Below are positions 25,694 to 34,527 of a stretch of DNA of 64,000 nt, piece by piece. A program made the translations under genes and the position numbers. Numbering within the stretch: position 1 is the first letter of the stretch; each line of letters starts with the position of its first letter. Under the pieces are notes generated by a model, which was not told where the DNA came from, searched no databases, and saw only the letters and a list, made by a program, of their open reading frames with translations. Origin of the DNA: Streptomyces sp. NBC_00259 (GTDB taxonomy: Bacteria > Actinomycetota > Actinomycetes > Streptomycetales > Streptomycetaceae); NCBI RefSeq assembly GCF_036181745.1, contig NZ_CP108080.1, forward strand, positions 3,410,001-3,474,000, read 5' to 3'.

Positions 25694-26271
25694 CGGCCGC
25701 GCCGGGGTCCGGGCGGCGACGAGCCGTCGAGCGGGCGGGTGTTGGCCGTGGACAGCAGCTGCAGCCCGAGCCGCAGCCTGCGGCGGGCCTCGTCCTCGGT
25801 GACCCCGAGGTCGGCCGCGGTCTGCCGGTAGTCCCTGCGCTGGTGGTAGGCCAGCTCCAGCGCGGCGCGCAGCGGCGCCGGCATCGACGTCACGATGTAG
25901 TCGGCGCGGGCCGCGACCGAGGCGCGGCGCAGCTTCTGCTCCAGCTCCTCCGCGGTGCCCTCGCCGCTCTCAGCGGCCGCCGCCCGCTCCTGTTCGCGCA
26001 GCCGGTGCAGGGCCTGGCGGTTGGTGAGCCGGGCCATCCAGGAGCGCATCGAGCCGTCCTTCGGGTCGTAGGCGTCCGGGTTCTCCCAGACATAGCCGAA
26101 CACCTCACGGGTGACCTGGTCGGCCGCGGAGTCGTCGTCCAGCACACGATGGGCCTGGCTGTGCACGAGCGAGGCGAACCGGTCGTACAGCTCACCGAGC
26201 GCGGCGGCCTCGCCCCTCGCCAACCGCTGCTGCATCCTGCGGTCCCAGCGAGGTGGTGTGTCCTTCGCCAT
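25690..26271 (-). CDS. ECF-type RNA polymerase sigma factor, 193 aa
   Basis: Region 2 is visible as LGELYDRFASLVHSQAHRVL and MRSWMARLTNRQALHRLRE (about 28-95), and region 4 as MPAPLRAALELAYHQRRDYRQ through DLGVTEDEARRRLRLGL (about 130-175). A Glu/Ala linker separates them. The ATG at 26271 begins MAKDTPPRWDRR. The gene is followed with a 4-bp overlap by its presumed ZAS anti-sigma factor and is divergent from a STAS gene. The arrangement resembles, from memory, the sigma/anti-sigma/STAS group near SCO4409-4410 of S. coelicolor. Confidence 0.9.
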   Translation of the reverse strand: MAKDTPPRWDRRMQQRLARGEAAALGELYDRFASLVHSQAHRVLDDDSAADQVTREVFGYVWENPDAYDPKDGSMRSWMARLTNRQALHRLREQERAAAAESGEGTAEELEQKLRRASVAARADYIVTSMPAPLRAALELAYHQRRDYRQTAADLGVTEDEARRRLRLGLQLLSTANTRPLDGSSPPGPRRGR

Positions 26272-26542
26272 CCGGCGGCCCCCAGCCTTCTGCCCGTCCC
26301 GTCGATCTCTGTCTGCTGTCTGCTGCCTACCCTGCCCGTCGTCCACTCGAATGTCATGCGATGCGGCCGAAACGCACGCCCCTTTGTGGCAAGTGCACCC
26401 CTGGGAAGCGCTGCGGTGGTAGTGGGTTTCATCGTGGTGGAGCGGGGCAGCAGCGGCGGAAGGAACGAGAAGTTCCGGTACTTCCGGGTCGGGAGACGAC
26501 CACGTCCGGATCGGGACCGCTGCGACGAGAGGGCCGCGCGTG

Positions 26543-26941
26543 ATGCTCAAGGTGGAACAGACCGAGCAGGCCGCCTGGACCATACTCCACATACGGGGCG
26601 AGCTGGATCTGGTCAGCTCCCCGGAAGTACGCCGTCGTGTCCATGACGCCGTCGCCACCGGCCGGCGCGACCTGGTGCTCGACCTCTCCGAAGTGGTCTT
26701 CTGCGACTCCAGCGGCGTGGGCGTGCTGATCGCGTCGCGCAGGCTGCTGCGCTCCTGCCGCGGACGGCTGAGACTGGTCCTGCCCGCCCGGGGCGAGGAG
26801 GCGGGCCCCGGGCGCCCCGGAGGCGCGGACGGCTCGCACGTGAACCGCGTACTGGCCGCCCTGGGAGTGCGTCGGCTGTTCGAGGTGTACGAGGACGCCG
26901 ACGCCGCGACCGGGGACGAGGCCCGGCCCCTCTCCGCGTAA
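26543..26941 (+). CDS. STAS-domain anti-sigma-factor antagonist, 132 aa
   Basis: A SpoIIAA/RsbV-like protein. The STAS fold is clear in WTILHIRGELDLVSSPEVRRRV (in two pieces), then DLVLDLSEVVFCDSSGVGVLIA with the phosphorylatable Ser of the DSSG motif at about residue 58. A 25-residue Gly/Pro-rich loop (about 85-105) interrupts the usual spacing before NRVLAALGVRRLFEVYED. GTG 26540 is an alternative start one codon earlier. It is divergent from the sigma/anti-sigma pair. Its kinase partner may be an orphan RsbW-like ATPase such as the one at 18.1 kb. Confidence 0.9.
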   Translation: MLKVEQTEQAAWTILHIRGELDLVSSPEVRRRVHDAVATGRRDLVLDLSEVVFCDSSGVGVLIASRRLLRSCRGRLRLVLPARGEEAGPGRPGGADGSHVNRVLAALGVRRLFEVYEDADAATGDEARPLSA

Positions 26942-26979
26942 CGGGCGCACGAACGGCTCCGACGTCGTACGCTCCCCGC

Positions 26980-27501
26980 ATGGACAGCGCAGAATACGAG
27001 CGCAAGATCGCCCACCGATTCGCCGAGTTCGACCAGGACGGCAACGGTTACATCGATCGCGCGGACTTCAGCACGGCGGCCGCGACGCTCCTCGCCGAAT
27101 TCGGCACGACCGCACGCTCCGACAAGGGGCAGGCCCTCTACTCGGGCGCGGAGGCGTTCTGGCAGGGCATGGCGGGAATCGCCGACGTGGACGGCGACCA
27201 GCGGGTCACGCGCCAGGAATTCATCACGGGCGCGGTGAAGCGGCTGCGCGACAACCCCCAACGCTTCGCGGAGATCGCCCGTCCCTTCCTCCACGCGGTC
27301 GTCGCCATCGCCGACGAGGACGGCGCCGGGGTCACCCAGGCCGGCGCCGCGCGGGTGCTCCGCGTCCTCGGCGTCGAGTCGGAGCGGTGCGCGATGGTGG
27401 CCGCCGCGCTGGACGCGGACGGCGACGACAGGATCAGCGAGGACGAGATCCTCGCCGCGTTCGCCGCGTACTACGTGACCGGGGAGCCCGACACCCCCTG
27501 A
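26980..27501 (+). CDS. EF-hand calcium-binding protein, 173 aa
   Basis: A calerythrin/sarcoplasmic-calcium-protein-like protein with four EF-hand positions. Loops 1 (DQDGNGYIDRADF, from about 18), 2 (DVDGDQRVTRQEF, from about 69) and 4 (DADGDDRISEDEI, from about 145) keep the acidic ligands. Loop 3 (DEDGAGVTQAGA) lacks the last acidic residue and is probably silent. There is no signal peptide, so it is cytoplasmic and likely buffers or senses calcium. The gene follows the STAS gene by 38 bp in the same direction. Confidence 0.92.
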   Translation: MDSAEYERKIAHRFAEFDQDGNGYIDRADFSTAAATLLAEFGTTARSDKGQALYSGAEAFWQGMAGIADVDGDQRVTRQEFITGAVKRLRDNPQRFAEIARPFLHAVVAIADEDGAGVTQAGAARVLRVLGVESERCAMVAAALDADGDDRISEDEILAAFAAYYVTGEPDTP

Positions 27502-27652
27502 CCCCCGATCTCCGGGCCCCGGTCGTGCGCTGTGAGTAAGGACACCCGGCGCGGGACCGGGGCCCCCGTCATGCCCCTCGTGCCCCTCGTGCCACCGGAG
27601 CCGGAGCCGGCGCCGCGCCATCGGGCCTCCCGTCGGGCCGTCGGGGCATCCG

Positions 27653-28930
27653 TCAGGCCATCGGGGCATCCGACATCGTGCGGGCCACGTCGACGAAGCC
27701 CGGCCGCTCGGCGACCAGGCGGCCGTCACGGACGACCTGGAACGTCACCTTGGGGTTGACGACCCGGGGGAAGCCCGGGACACCCAGCATGTCCTCGAAG
27801 CGCCAGCGGAGCGCGGGGGTGAGGCCGCCGGTGTCGACGCGGACACCGGTGTCGAGGGCGTGGGCGATCGCGCCGGGAGTGACCGAGTCGCGGTCCAGCG
27901 CCTCGATGACCTTCGTCAGCACGGTGTACGCGATCCACGTGGTCTGCACACCCGCGTCGGCCGGGTCGATCCGGTTGTCCCCGAACGCGTGGTTCCGGAT
28001 CACCTCCCGCATCGTGCCCCAGCGGGCGTCGCCCGCCTCCGGGTACCAGCCGGTCATGAACGCGCCCTCGAAGGGCCCGCCCGCACCGCCCGTCCTGTCG
28101 ATCAGCGGCTGGCCGACGGAGCTCAGGACGGAGGAGATCCGCACGTCGCTGTCGTCCTGGGGCAACCGGCGGAACGAGTCGAAGAAGTTCGCCGTGCGCT
28201 CGCCGAGCACCGCCGTGACGCAGCCCTTCTCCGAGCCGGCCTCGTCCCGCGCCTCGGCGGCCTCCTCCAGGTACTCGGAGGCGTCCTCCGCGGCCTTCAC
28301 GTCGGTGGACGGCCGCCCCTTGCCCGACAGCAGACCGGTGTTGAGCAGCACCGGGAGATCATCGCCCGCGACCGTGTCGGGCCGCACCAGCGACACCTTG
28401 CGGCAGCCGGCCGCCAGCTGCCGGCCGTTGCCCGCGAGAAGCGCCGCCTGGCCGCCGTTGACGGGGTAGGAGAGATAGCTGGTGAACTCCTCCTCGGAGA
28501 CGCCGTAGCCGCCGATGTACGGGATGCCCGCGGCCTCCAGCGGCGCCATGAAGGCACGGCCGTTCTGGCTGTACGAGCCGACGACCGCGGCGACCTCCTC
28601 CTTGACCGCGCGCCGGGCGCAGGCCGCGGCTCCCGCGGTCGTGTTGCGCTCGTTGCAGGTCAGGACGCGCAGCTCGTGGCCGTCGATGCCGCCCTTCTCG
28701 TTGACGTACTTGGCGTACGCCTGGGCCATGGCGGGCATACCGGGCATGTTCGTCGCGCGGGTCTCGTCGGGCGCGAAGGTCATCACCGTGACCGGCGCGC
28801 GGGAGCCCCCCGAATCGCCGGGGAGCATGCCGCAGCCGGCCAGCGAGGCCCCGACCGCCGCCATACACGCGGCGAGGACGGTCGCGGTTCGGTAGGGGCG
28901 GGGAGTGGAGGAGCGTCGCCAACCGGTCAT
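27653..28930 (-). CDS. periplasmic-binding lipoprotein, branched-chain amino-acid (LivJ) type, 425 aa
   Basis: A lipoprotein signal (basic RRSSTPRPYR, then hydrophobic core and lipobox LAGC) ends at about residue 33. The mature part has the Leu/Ile/Val-binding-protein fold: VTVMTFAPDE, YAKYVNEKGGIDGHELRVL, and VAAVVGSYSQNGRAFMAPLEAAGIPYIGGY in pieces, plus GCVTAVLGERTANFFDSF and TTWIAYTVLTKVIEAL. No permease or ATPase genes are adjacent, so it acts as an orphan binding or sensory lipoprotein. The ATG at 28930 has AGGGAC close upstream. Its 3' flank carries short GGCATCCG direct repeats. Confidence 0.87.
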   Translation of the reverse strand: MTGWRRSSTPRPYRTATVLAACMAAVGASLAGCGMLPGDSGGSRAPVTVMTFAPDETRATNMPGMPAMAQAYAKYVNEKGGIDGHELRVLTCNERNTTAGAAACARRAVKEEVAAVVGSYSQNGRAFMAPLEAAGIPYIGGYGVSEEEFTSYLSYPVNGGQAALLAGNGRQLAAGCRKVSLVRPDTVAGDDLPVLLNTGLLSGKGRPSTDVKAAEDASEYLEEAAEARDEAGSEKGCVTAVLGERTANFFDSFRRLPQDDSDVRISSVLSSVGQPLIDRTGGAGGPFEGAFMTGWYPEAGDARWGTMREVIRNHAFGDNRIDPADAGVQTTWIAYTVLTKVIEALDRDSVTPGAIAHALDTGVRVDTGGLTPALRWRFEDMLGVPGFPRVVNPKVTFQVVRDGRLVAERPGFVDVARTMSDAPMA

Positions 28931-29103
28931 GTCCCTGCACAATTCCGCCTCATGGGTAACGCTGGAATGGCCCTGGCTCAACAAAGAGTGACGGCAAGGT
29001 GAATTGCAGGGGGCGAAGATCCGCCAAATGTGGGGAACGTACGATCGACGCCGTGCAAGCAACGTCGATGAAGTCTTCCCGCCGCGGTGGTCGCTCCTCC
29101 ACC

Positions 29104-29550
29104 ATGGGCGACATGCCCCTGAACGACATGCCCTGGTGGCGCTGGCGCAGCAATGTGCGCTCGGCGCTGCACATGTTTTCCGATCCCGTCTTCCACCAGG
29201 AGATCTGGCTGGCGGGCCACGAGGGATACGGCGACATCACCGACGCCGTCTACCGGCTCGTCGAGGACACCTGGCTGGACAACTGGTCCGCCGAGAAGTA
29301 CGTGGGAACGATCTTCCGCGACTCGGGAGAGGCCGCTCTCGTCGACGTGGCCGTCCTGCGGGTGCTGAGGATCATGCACCAGGTGGGCGCGGACGCACCG
29401 GTCTCGGCCTACATGGAGCACCACGGATGGCCCGAGGCGGTACGGGCCGCGCGCGACGCCCACGTACAGCTGGCGGCGAACGACGGGGAGGACCCGGACA
29501 CGCCGCCGCGCACCCTCGAGGTACTGCGGATCATGACGCGGTCCGCCTGA
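29104..29550 (+). CDS. conserved actinobacterial hypothetical protein, 148 aa
   Basis: A soluble acidic protein with MPWWRWRSNVRSALHMFSDPVFHQEIW split around a Trp-rich start, then YRLVEDTWLDNWSAEKYVG and LRVLRIMHQVGADAP. I do not know a function, but such proteins with this start are common in Streptomyces next to purU. Starts are uncertain: ATG 29068 would add 12 mostly basic residues, and no clear ribosome site precedes either one. It is divergent from the lipoprotein gene and ends 46 bp before purU, so co-transcription is likely. Confidence 0.7.
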   Translation: MGDMPLNDMPWWRWRSNVRSALHMFSDPVFHQEIWLAGHEGYGDITDAVYRLVEDTWLDNWSAEKYVGTIFRDSGEAALVDVAVLRVLRIMHQVGADAPVSAYMEHHGWPEAVRAARDAHVQLAANDGEDPDTPPRTLEVLRIMTRSA

Positions 29551-29596
29551 CGGACTCACCTCCGTGCGCACCCGTGGGGTGTGGCACCCTACGAAG

Positions 29597-30448
29597 ATGA
29601 CCGACCAGTACGTCCTCACGCTCTCCTGCCCGGACAAACAGGGCATCGTGCACGCCGTGTCCAGTTACCTCTTCATCACCGGCTGCAACATCGAGGACAG
29701 CCAGCAGTTCGGGGACCGGGACACGGGCCTGTTCTTCATGCGGGTGCACTTCTCGGCGGAGACGCCGGTGACCGTGGACAAGCTGCGGGCCAGCTTCGCC
29801 GCGGTGGGCGACTCGTTCGCGATGGACTGGCAGATCCATCTCGCCGAAGAGCGCATGCGGGTCGTGCTGATGGTCAGCAAATTCGGTCACTGCCTGAACG
29901 ATCTGCTGTTCCGGTTCAGGATCGGGGCACTGCCGGTGGACATCGCGGCGGTGGTCTCCAACCACACGGACTTCGCGGAACTCGTCGCCTCCTACGACAT
30001 TCCGTTCCGCCACATTCCGGTCACCAAGGACGGCAAGGCGGACGCGGAGGCGGAGCTGCTCGAGCTGGTTCGCGAGGAGGACGTCGAGCTCGTCGTGCTC
30101 GCGCGCTACATGCAGGTCCTCTCCGACGACCTGTGCAAGCAGCTGAGCGGCCGGATCATCAACATCCACCACTCCTTCCTGCCGAGCTTCAAGGGCGCGA
30201 AGCCCTACCACCAGGCGCATGCGCGCGGTGTGAAGCTGATCGGCGCGACGGCGCACTATGTGACGGCCGATCTCGACGAGGGCCCGATCATCGAGCAGGA
30301 GGTCGAGCGGGTGGGCCACGAGGTGACCCCCGAGCAACTGGTGGCGGTCGGCCGCGACGTGGAGTGCCAGGCCCTGGCCCGCGCGGTGAAGTGGCACGCG
30401 GAGCACCGGATCCTGCTGAACGGCCGCCGCACGGTGGTCTTCGCGTAG
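29597..30448 (+). CDS. purU: formyltetrahydrofolate deformylase, 283 aa
   Basis: Hydrolyses 10-formyl-tetrahydrofolate to formate and tetrahydrofolate, balancing one-carbon pools. An N-terminal ACT domain (about 3-75, LTLSCPDKQGIVHAVSSYLF) is followed by a formyltransferase-like domain. Its active site shows Asn/His/Asp: INIHHSFLPSFKGAKPYHQA (about 185-204) and the TADLDEGPII loop. ATG 29597 gives the standard PurU length. It is followed by a convergent gene. Confidence 0.95.
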   Translation: MTDQYVLTLSCPDKQGIVHAVSSYLFITGCNIEDSQQFGDRDTGLFFMRVHFSAETPVTVDKLRASFAAVGDSFAMDWQIHLAEERMRVVLMVSKFGHCLNDLLFRFRIGALPVDIAAVVSNHTDFAELVASYDIPFRHIPVTKDGKADAEAELLELVREEDVELVVLARYMQVLSDDLCKQLSGRIINIHHSFLPSFKGAKPYHQAHARGVKLIGATAHYVTADLDEGPIIEQEVERVGHEVTPEQLVAVGRDVECQALARAVKWHAEHRILLNGRRTVVFA

Positions 30449-30539
30449 ATAGGCCCGGTGCGGCCGGTCCCCCGGTACGCCCCGACCCGATGAGCTCCGA
30501 CCCTGCGCGCACCGGGCGGCGCGCGCCAGGGCGGTCGGC

Positions 30540-31997
30540 TCAGAGTTGTTCCGCGCGGCGTTCCGTGAGGCCGTACTTGGTGGCGATCTTGTTCCAGAGA
30601 CCGGACGCCTCGCGCTTCGCCTTCGTCGCCTCGCCGCTCTGGCGGTTGCCCTGCGCCGCCTGGCCCGTGTTGCGGGCCTTGCCACCGGGGCAGCCCTTCT
30701 TGTCCTTGACCTGGCCGGCCCACGCCGCGTAGTGGTCGTCGGCGGATGCCGAGGCCTCCCACGCCTTCTTCAGGGACGCCGTGAGCGCCTCGTTGTCCGG
30801 GAGCTTGTCCACGGACAGGCCGCCCAGACGCGTCACGAGACCGCGCCGCTGCTCCGCCGCGCCGCGCAGATCCGTCGCCGCCTGGTCCAGGTTCTTGCAG
30901 GACTTGATCGACTCCACGGAGCGGATCACCGCGGAACGGCTGTCGTTGCTGTCCGCGAGCAGCTTGTCGAGCTCCTCGGCCTGCGGCTTCGCCGGGTCCG
31001 CGGCCTCCGACGAGCCGGGCGCGGGCGAAGTCGCCGCCGCGACGCCCGTGTTGTCGTTCTCGCCCTTGTCGTCGTCACCGCCGAACATCAGCGCGCTCGC
31101 ACCGAGTCCGACCACGGCGCAGCCGACGACGACCGCGGCGATCAGCGGGAGCCGCGAGGAACGGCGCGGCGCGGGGCCGGAGTCGTAGGACTGCGCAGGA
31201 GCGTCGTAGGACTGCTGCTGCGGCGTGAAGCCCTGCGCGGGACCGTACGACTGCTGCGGCGGAGCGCCGTACGGCTGCTGCTGCTGAGGGGCCCCGTACG
31301 CCTGCTGCTGCGGAGCGCCCTGATCCTGCACGGGCGGGAGGTACTGCGTCGCCTCCGCCGGGCCCTCGCTGCGGAAGAGGTTGTCGAACTCGGCCGGCGG
31401 CTGCCGGTCGCCCGGCGCGCCGGGCCTGATTCCGTACGGGGCACCGGGCGGCGGGGTGGGGACCTGCTGCTGCGGAGCGCTCTGCTGCTGCACCGGCGGG
31501 AGGTACTGCGTCGCGTCCGCCGCACCGGCCGGGTCGCCGGCGGCCCCCGGCCGGACCCCGAGGAACTGCGTCGACTCCGCGGGGTTCTCCGGCGGCAGCG
31601 CCCCGGCGGCGGGCGGGACGGGGGCGATGTACTGCGTGGCGTCGGCGTCGGGTCCCGCGCCGGCCGCCCCGGGGTACTGCCCCGGCTGCCCGTAGGTCTG
31701 CCCGTACGCCTGCGCTGGCATCTGCGGCTGGTGAGCGGCCTGCGGGTGCTGAGCCGCCCGCGGAGGCAGCGGCTGCGCGTACGCCCCCGCGCCCGGCACC
31801 TCCTCCTGCGGCAACGGCTGTGCGCCCTGCCCGGGCCCCCAGGGCGCACCCCACGGAGTCCCACCCGCCGGAGCGACCTGCTCACCGCTGACTCCGGGTA
31901 TCCAGGGCTCACTGCCGTCCGCGGGCAGCACGACACCTTCGTGCGCGGGCCGCGCGGCGGGAAGCCGCGACTCGTCACCCTGTCCGCTGTGCGTCAC
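30540..31997 (-). CDS. Pro/Gln-rich single-pass membrane protein with TQ motifs, 485 aa
   Basis: A long cytoplasmic N-terminus (about 1-280) rich in Pro, Gln, Ala and Tyr carries four repeats of (A)(D/E)(A/S)TQ(Y/F)(L/I): DATQYIAPV, ESTQFLGV, DATQYLPPV and EATQYLPPV. A membrane segment (about 285-308, LPLIAAVVVGCAVVGLGASAL) leads to an acidic and then helical extracellular domain with two Cys (SIKSCKNL and KKGCPGG). The TQ repeats look like Ser/Thr-kinase target sites. The gene is convergent with purU, and the minus-strand regulator gene downstream at 32.1 kb is transcribed towards it. Confidence 0.8.
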   Translation of the reverse strand: MTHSGQGDESRLPAARPAHEGVVLPADGSEPWIPGVSGEQVAPAGGTPWGAPWGPGQGAQPLPQEEVPGAGAYAQPLPPRAAQHPQAAHQPQMPAQAYGQTYGQPGQYPGAAGAGPDADATQYIAPVPPAAGALPPENPAESTQFLGVRPGAAGDPAGAADATQYLPPVQQQSAPQQQVPTPPPGAPYGIRPGAPGDRQPPAEFDNLFRSEGPAEATQYLPPVQDQGAPQQQAYGAPQQQQPYGAPPQQSYGPAQGFTPQQQSYDAPAQSYDSGPAPRRSSRLPLIAAVVVGCAVVGLGASALMFGGDDDKGENDNTGVAAATSPAPGSSEAADPAKPQAEELDKLLADSNDSRSAVIRSVESIKSCKNLDQAATDLRGAAEQRRGLVTRLGGLSVDKLPDNEALTASLKKAWEASASADDHYAAWAGQVKDKKGCPGGKARNTGQAAQGNRQSGEATKAKREASGLWNKIATKYGLTERRAEQL

Positions 31998-32148
31998 CGG
32001 GACTCCTACGTCTGGACCTACGGAATCGTCGGCTCACGCTACCGGGTGTCTCAGGGCGTCCGCACACGCGTGTGGTACCCGTAACAAGAACGCACGCCAA
32101 GACGCTGTTTACGGACCAAGATCCCAAGTGGCCCGTGGCCAGGGACTT

Positions 32149-33531
32149 TCATGCCGCGTGCGTCTGCAGCCTCGCCCCGAACTCCCGTACCGCCGGCTCC
32201 GAACCGTACGGCTCCAGCCGCTGCTGCAGATCGTCGAGATACTCCACGCCCCGGCTCGAGCGCAGCGTCCCCAGCAGCTCCGCCGCCCGGGTGCCCGTCC
32301 GGCAGGCCGCCTCGACCTCGCGCTGCTGGACCTGGGCCGTCGCCAGCAGGACGAGGCCGATGGCGCGTCGCCTGGCGCGGGATTCGGGGTGGCCTTCGAG
32401 GGACTCGGTGGCGCGACGGGCCGCCTGCTCCGCCTGTCCCAGGTCGCGATGGCAGTGGGCCAGCTCGTCGGACAGATAGGCATGGTCGAAATGTGCGATC
32501 CAGTCGGGATCGTCCCCCGAGTCCGGATCGGCCCGGTCCAGCGCGCCGATCGCCCTGCCCATGGCCTCCTCACAGACACGGGCATCGCCCAGCAGCGCGT
32601 GCCCCCGGGCCTCCGCCGCGTGGAACATCGCCTCCGCCCGCGGGGTGACCTGCCCGCGCGCACCCTCCTGCGCGGCCCGCGCGAGCTGCGCGATCTCCCG
32701 CGGATTTCCCAGCTGCGCGGCGAGATGGCTCATCGAGGCGGCCAGGACATAGCCCCCGTACGCCCGGTCGCCCGCCGCCTGGGCGAGCCGCAGCGCCTGG
32801 ATGTAGTAGCGCTGGGCGAGCCCGGGGTGTCCCGTGTCCACCGCCATGTAGCCCGCCAGCTCCGTCAGCCGCGCAGCGGCCGCGAAGAGCTGCCGGCCCA
32901 CCGGCTCCCGGTACGAGCCGGAAAGCAGCCCGGACACCACGCTGTTGAGGTAGTGGACGACGACCGGCCGTACGTGCCCGGCACCGAAGCGGTGGTCGAG
33001 GCGCGTGAGCGCCTTCGTCATCGCCCGTACCGCCTCGACGTCCGACACCCCCACCCGCGCCCCCGCCTGCCGGGCCACCTGCGCGTCCGCGCCGGTGATC
33101 AACCAGTCGCGGCTGGGCTCGACGAGCGCCGACGCGGCGACCGTCGAGCCGGTCAGGAAGTCCCGCCTGCCCACGTCGCTGCGCCACAGCTCACAGACCT
33201 GCTCGATCGCGCCGAGCACGGTCGGCGCGAACTGCAGCCCGACGCCGGACGCCAGGTTCTTGCCGTTGGCCATGCCGATCTCGTCGATGCTGACCGTGCG
33301 CCCGAGCTTGCGGCCCAGCGCCTCGGCGATGATCCCGGGTGCCCGGCCGCGCGGCTGCTGCCCGCGCAGCCAGCGCGCCACCGACGTCTTGTCGTACCGC
33401 AGGTCCAGGCCGCGCTCCGCCCCGACCATGTTGACCCTCCGGGCCAGACCGGCGTTGGAACAGCCCGCCTCCTGGATGAGCCCCTGCAGCCTCTCGTTCG
33501 GCTGACGTGCGACGAGTGGCCTCGCTGCCAT
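32149..33531 (-). CDS. HTH plus tetratricopeptide transcriptional regulator, 460 aa
   Basis: The N-terminal 75 residues contain an XRE-like HTH (LQGLIQEAGCSNAGLARRVN, then SVARWLRGQQPRGRAPG). After a linker, about 190-430 is a helical TPR-like region with repeated ALRLAQAAGD and AARRATESLEGHPES type helices. The layout matches the large Streptomyces regulators related to NsdA, which control antibiotic production and sporulation, but I cannot name the orthologue. A 6-7-6 inverted repeat (33574-33592) lies 43 bp upstream of the start and may be its operator. Confidence 0.85.
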   Translation of the reverse strand: MAARPLVARQPNERLQGLIQEAGCSNAGLARRVNMVGAERGLDLRYDKTSVARWLRGQQPRGRAPGIIAEALGRKLGRTVSIDEIGMANGKNLASGVGLQFAPTVLGAIEQVCELWRSDVGRRDFLTGSTVAASALVEPSRDWLITGADAQVARQAGARVGVSDVEAVRAMTKALTRLDHRFGAGHVRPVVVHYLNSVVSGLLSGSYREPVGRQLFAAAARLTELAGYMAVDTGHPGLAQRYYIQALRLAQAAGDRAYGGYVLAASMSHLAAQLGNPREIAQLARAAQEGARGQVTPRAEAMFHAAEARGHALLGDARVCEEAMGRAIGALDRADPDSGDDPDWIAHFDHAYLSDELAHCHRDLGQAEQAARRATESLEGHPESRARRRAIGLVLLATAQVQQREVEAACRTGTRAAELLGTLRSSRGVEYLDDLQQRLEPYGSEPAVREFGARLQTHAA

Positions 33532-33573
33532 GACTACCCCCTGTAGCGGACCGCACCGGTCGCGATCTCCGTG

Positions 33574-33592
33574 GTGATCTTCAATTGATCAC
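33574..33592. promoter_or_regulatory. inverted repeat GTGATC-N7-GATCAC
   Basis: GTGATC at 33574-33579 and GATCAC at 33587-33592 flank an AT-rich 7-bp centre, in the 266-bp gap between the TPR regulator (start 33531) and the next plus-strand gene. Position and symmetry fit an operator, possibly autoregulatory. The rest of the gap has no ORF. Confidence 0.45.
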
Positions 33593-33797
33593 TTCCCGGC
33601 GTTATCCGGAGAATGCCGATGAGCTCGGACGATTACGGGTGAATGCCGCTCACCCGCAACTGGTTACCCGCCCATCGGGCCCGGCCCGCACGCGCGCCCC
33701 CGGCCGTGCACCCATGCGCCCCACGTGCGGGATCGATGCGCCACGGCCCGGTCCCGTGCGCCCGTAACCCGTGGTGGCGGCGGGAGTTGTGTTTATC

Positions 33798-34487
33798 GTG
33801 GAAGACACCATCGAAGAGTCGATCGGCCGCACGGAAGTCGCGAGGATCCCCGAGCAGCGCGGCGGACAACTGCTGGACAGCGCCCTGCGGTACGTGGAGG
33901 AGCGCCACTGGGACGTGTTCCCCGGCACCTGGCTGGAGGCCGCCGAAGGCTCCGAGCGGTGCTCCTGCGGCGCCTTCGGATGCGATGCGCCGGGGGCGCA
34001 CGCCGCCCGGCCGGACTGGGCGAACCAGGCGACGGGCAGCGCCGTCGGCGCGCGCCGGCTGTGGGGCAAGCACCCGAAGGCCTCGATCCTGCTGCCCACG
34101 GGCCGGACGTTCGACGCGCTGGACGTCCCGGAGTCCGCCGGCTTCCTCGCGCTGGCCCGGATGGAGCGGATGGACATGGCGCTCGGTCCGGTGATCCGCA
34201 CCCCGGGACGGCGCATGCTGTTCCTCGTCCTGCCGGGCGCGGCGCAGAAGACGCCCGATCTGGTGCGGAAGCTGGGCTGGATGCCCAGCTCGCTCGATCT
34301 GGTGGCGCGCGGCGAGGGCCACTACGTGGCGGCGCCGCCGACCCGCGTCGGCGGCCAGGGCGCGGTGCAGTGGGCGCGCAAGCCGACGCCCGCGAACCGC
34401 TGGCTCCCGGACGCGGAGGAGCTGATCAGCCCGCTCGCATACGCCTGCGGACGTGAGGCCGCCGACGAGCGGGCGCGCCGATCGTAG
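33798..34487 (+). CDS. bifunctional primase/polymerase-like domain protein, 229 aa
   Basis: Resembles the Prim-Pol-type proteins of unknown role that are widespread in Streptomyces: GQLLDSALRYVEERHWDVFPGTWL at the start in pieces, a Cys/Gly patch CSCGAFGCDAPGAH (about 60-73), WANQATGS, and LPTGRTFDALDVPESAG. It lacks the complete catalytic DxD of real archaeo-eukaryotic primases as far as I can see, so enzymatic activity is doubtful. GTG 33798 is chosen for GGGAG 11 nt upstream; GTG 33771 and 33789 are alternatives. It ends 40 bp before the ABC ATPase gene. Confidence 0.65.
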   Translation: MEDTIEESIGRTEVARIPEQRGGQLLDSALRYVEERHWDVFPGTWLEAAEGSERCSCGAFGCDAPGAHAARPDWANQATGSAVGARRLWGKHPKASILLPTGRTFDALDVPESAGFLALARMERMDMALGPVIRTPGRRMLFLVLPGAAQKTPDLVRKLGWMPSSLDLVARGEGHYVAAPPTRVGGQGAVQWARKPTPANRWLPDAEELISPLAYACGREAADERARRS

Positions 34488-34527
34488 TGTTGGACCCGTA
34501 CAACGGGGACGACGGAAGGCGGACGGC

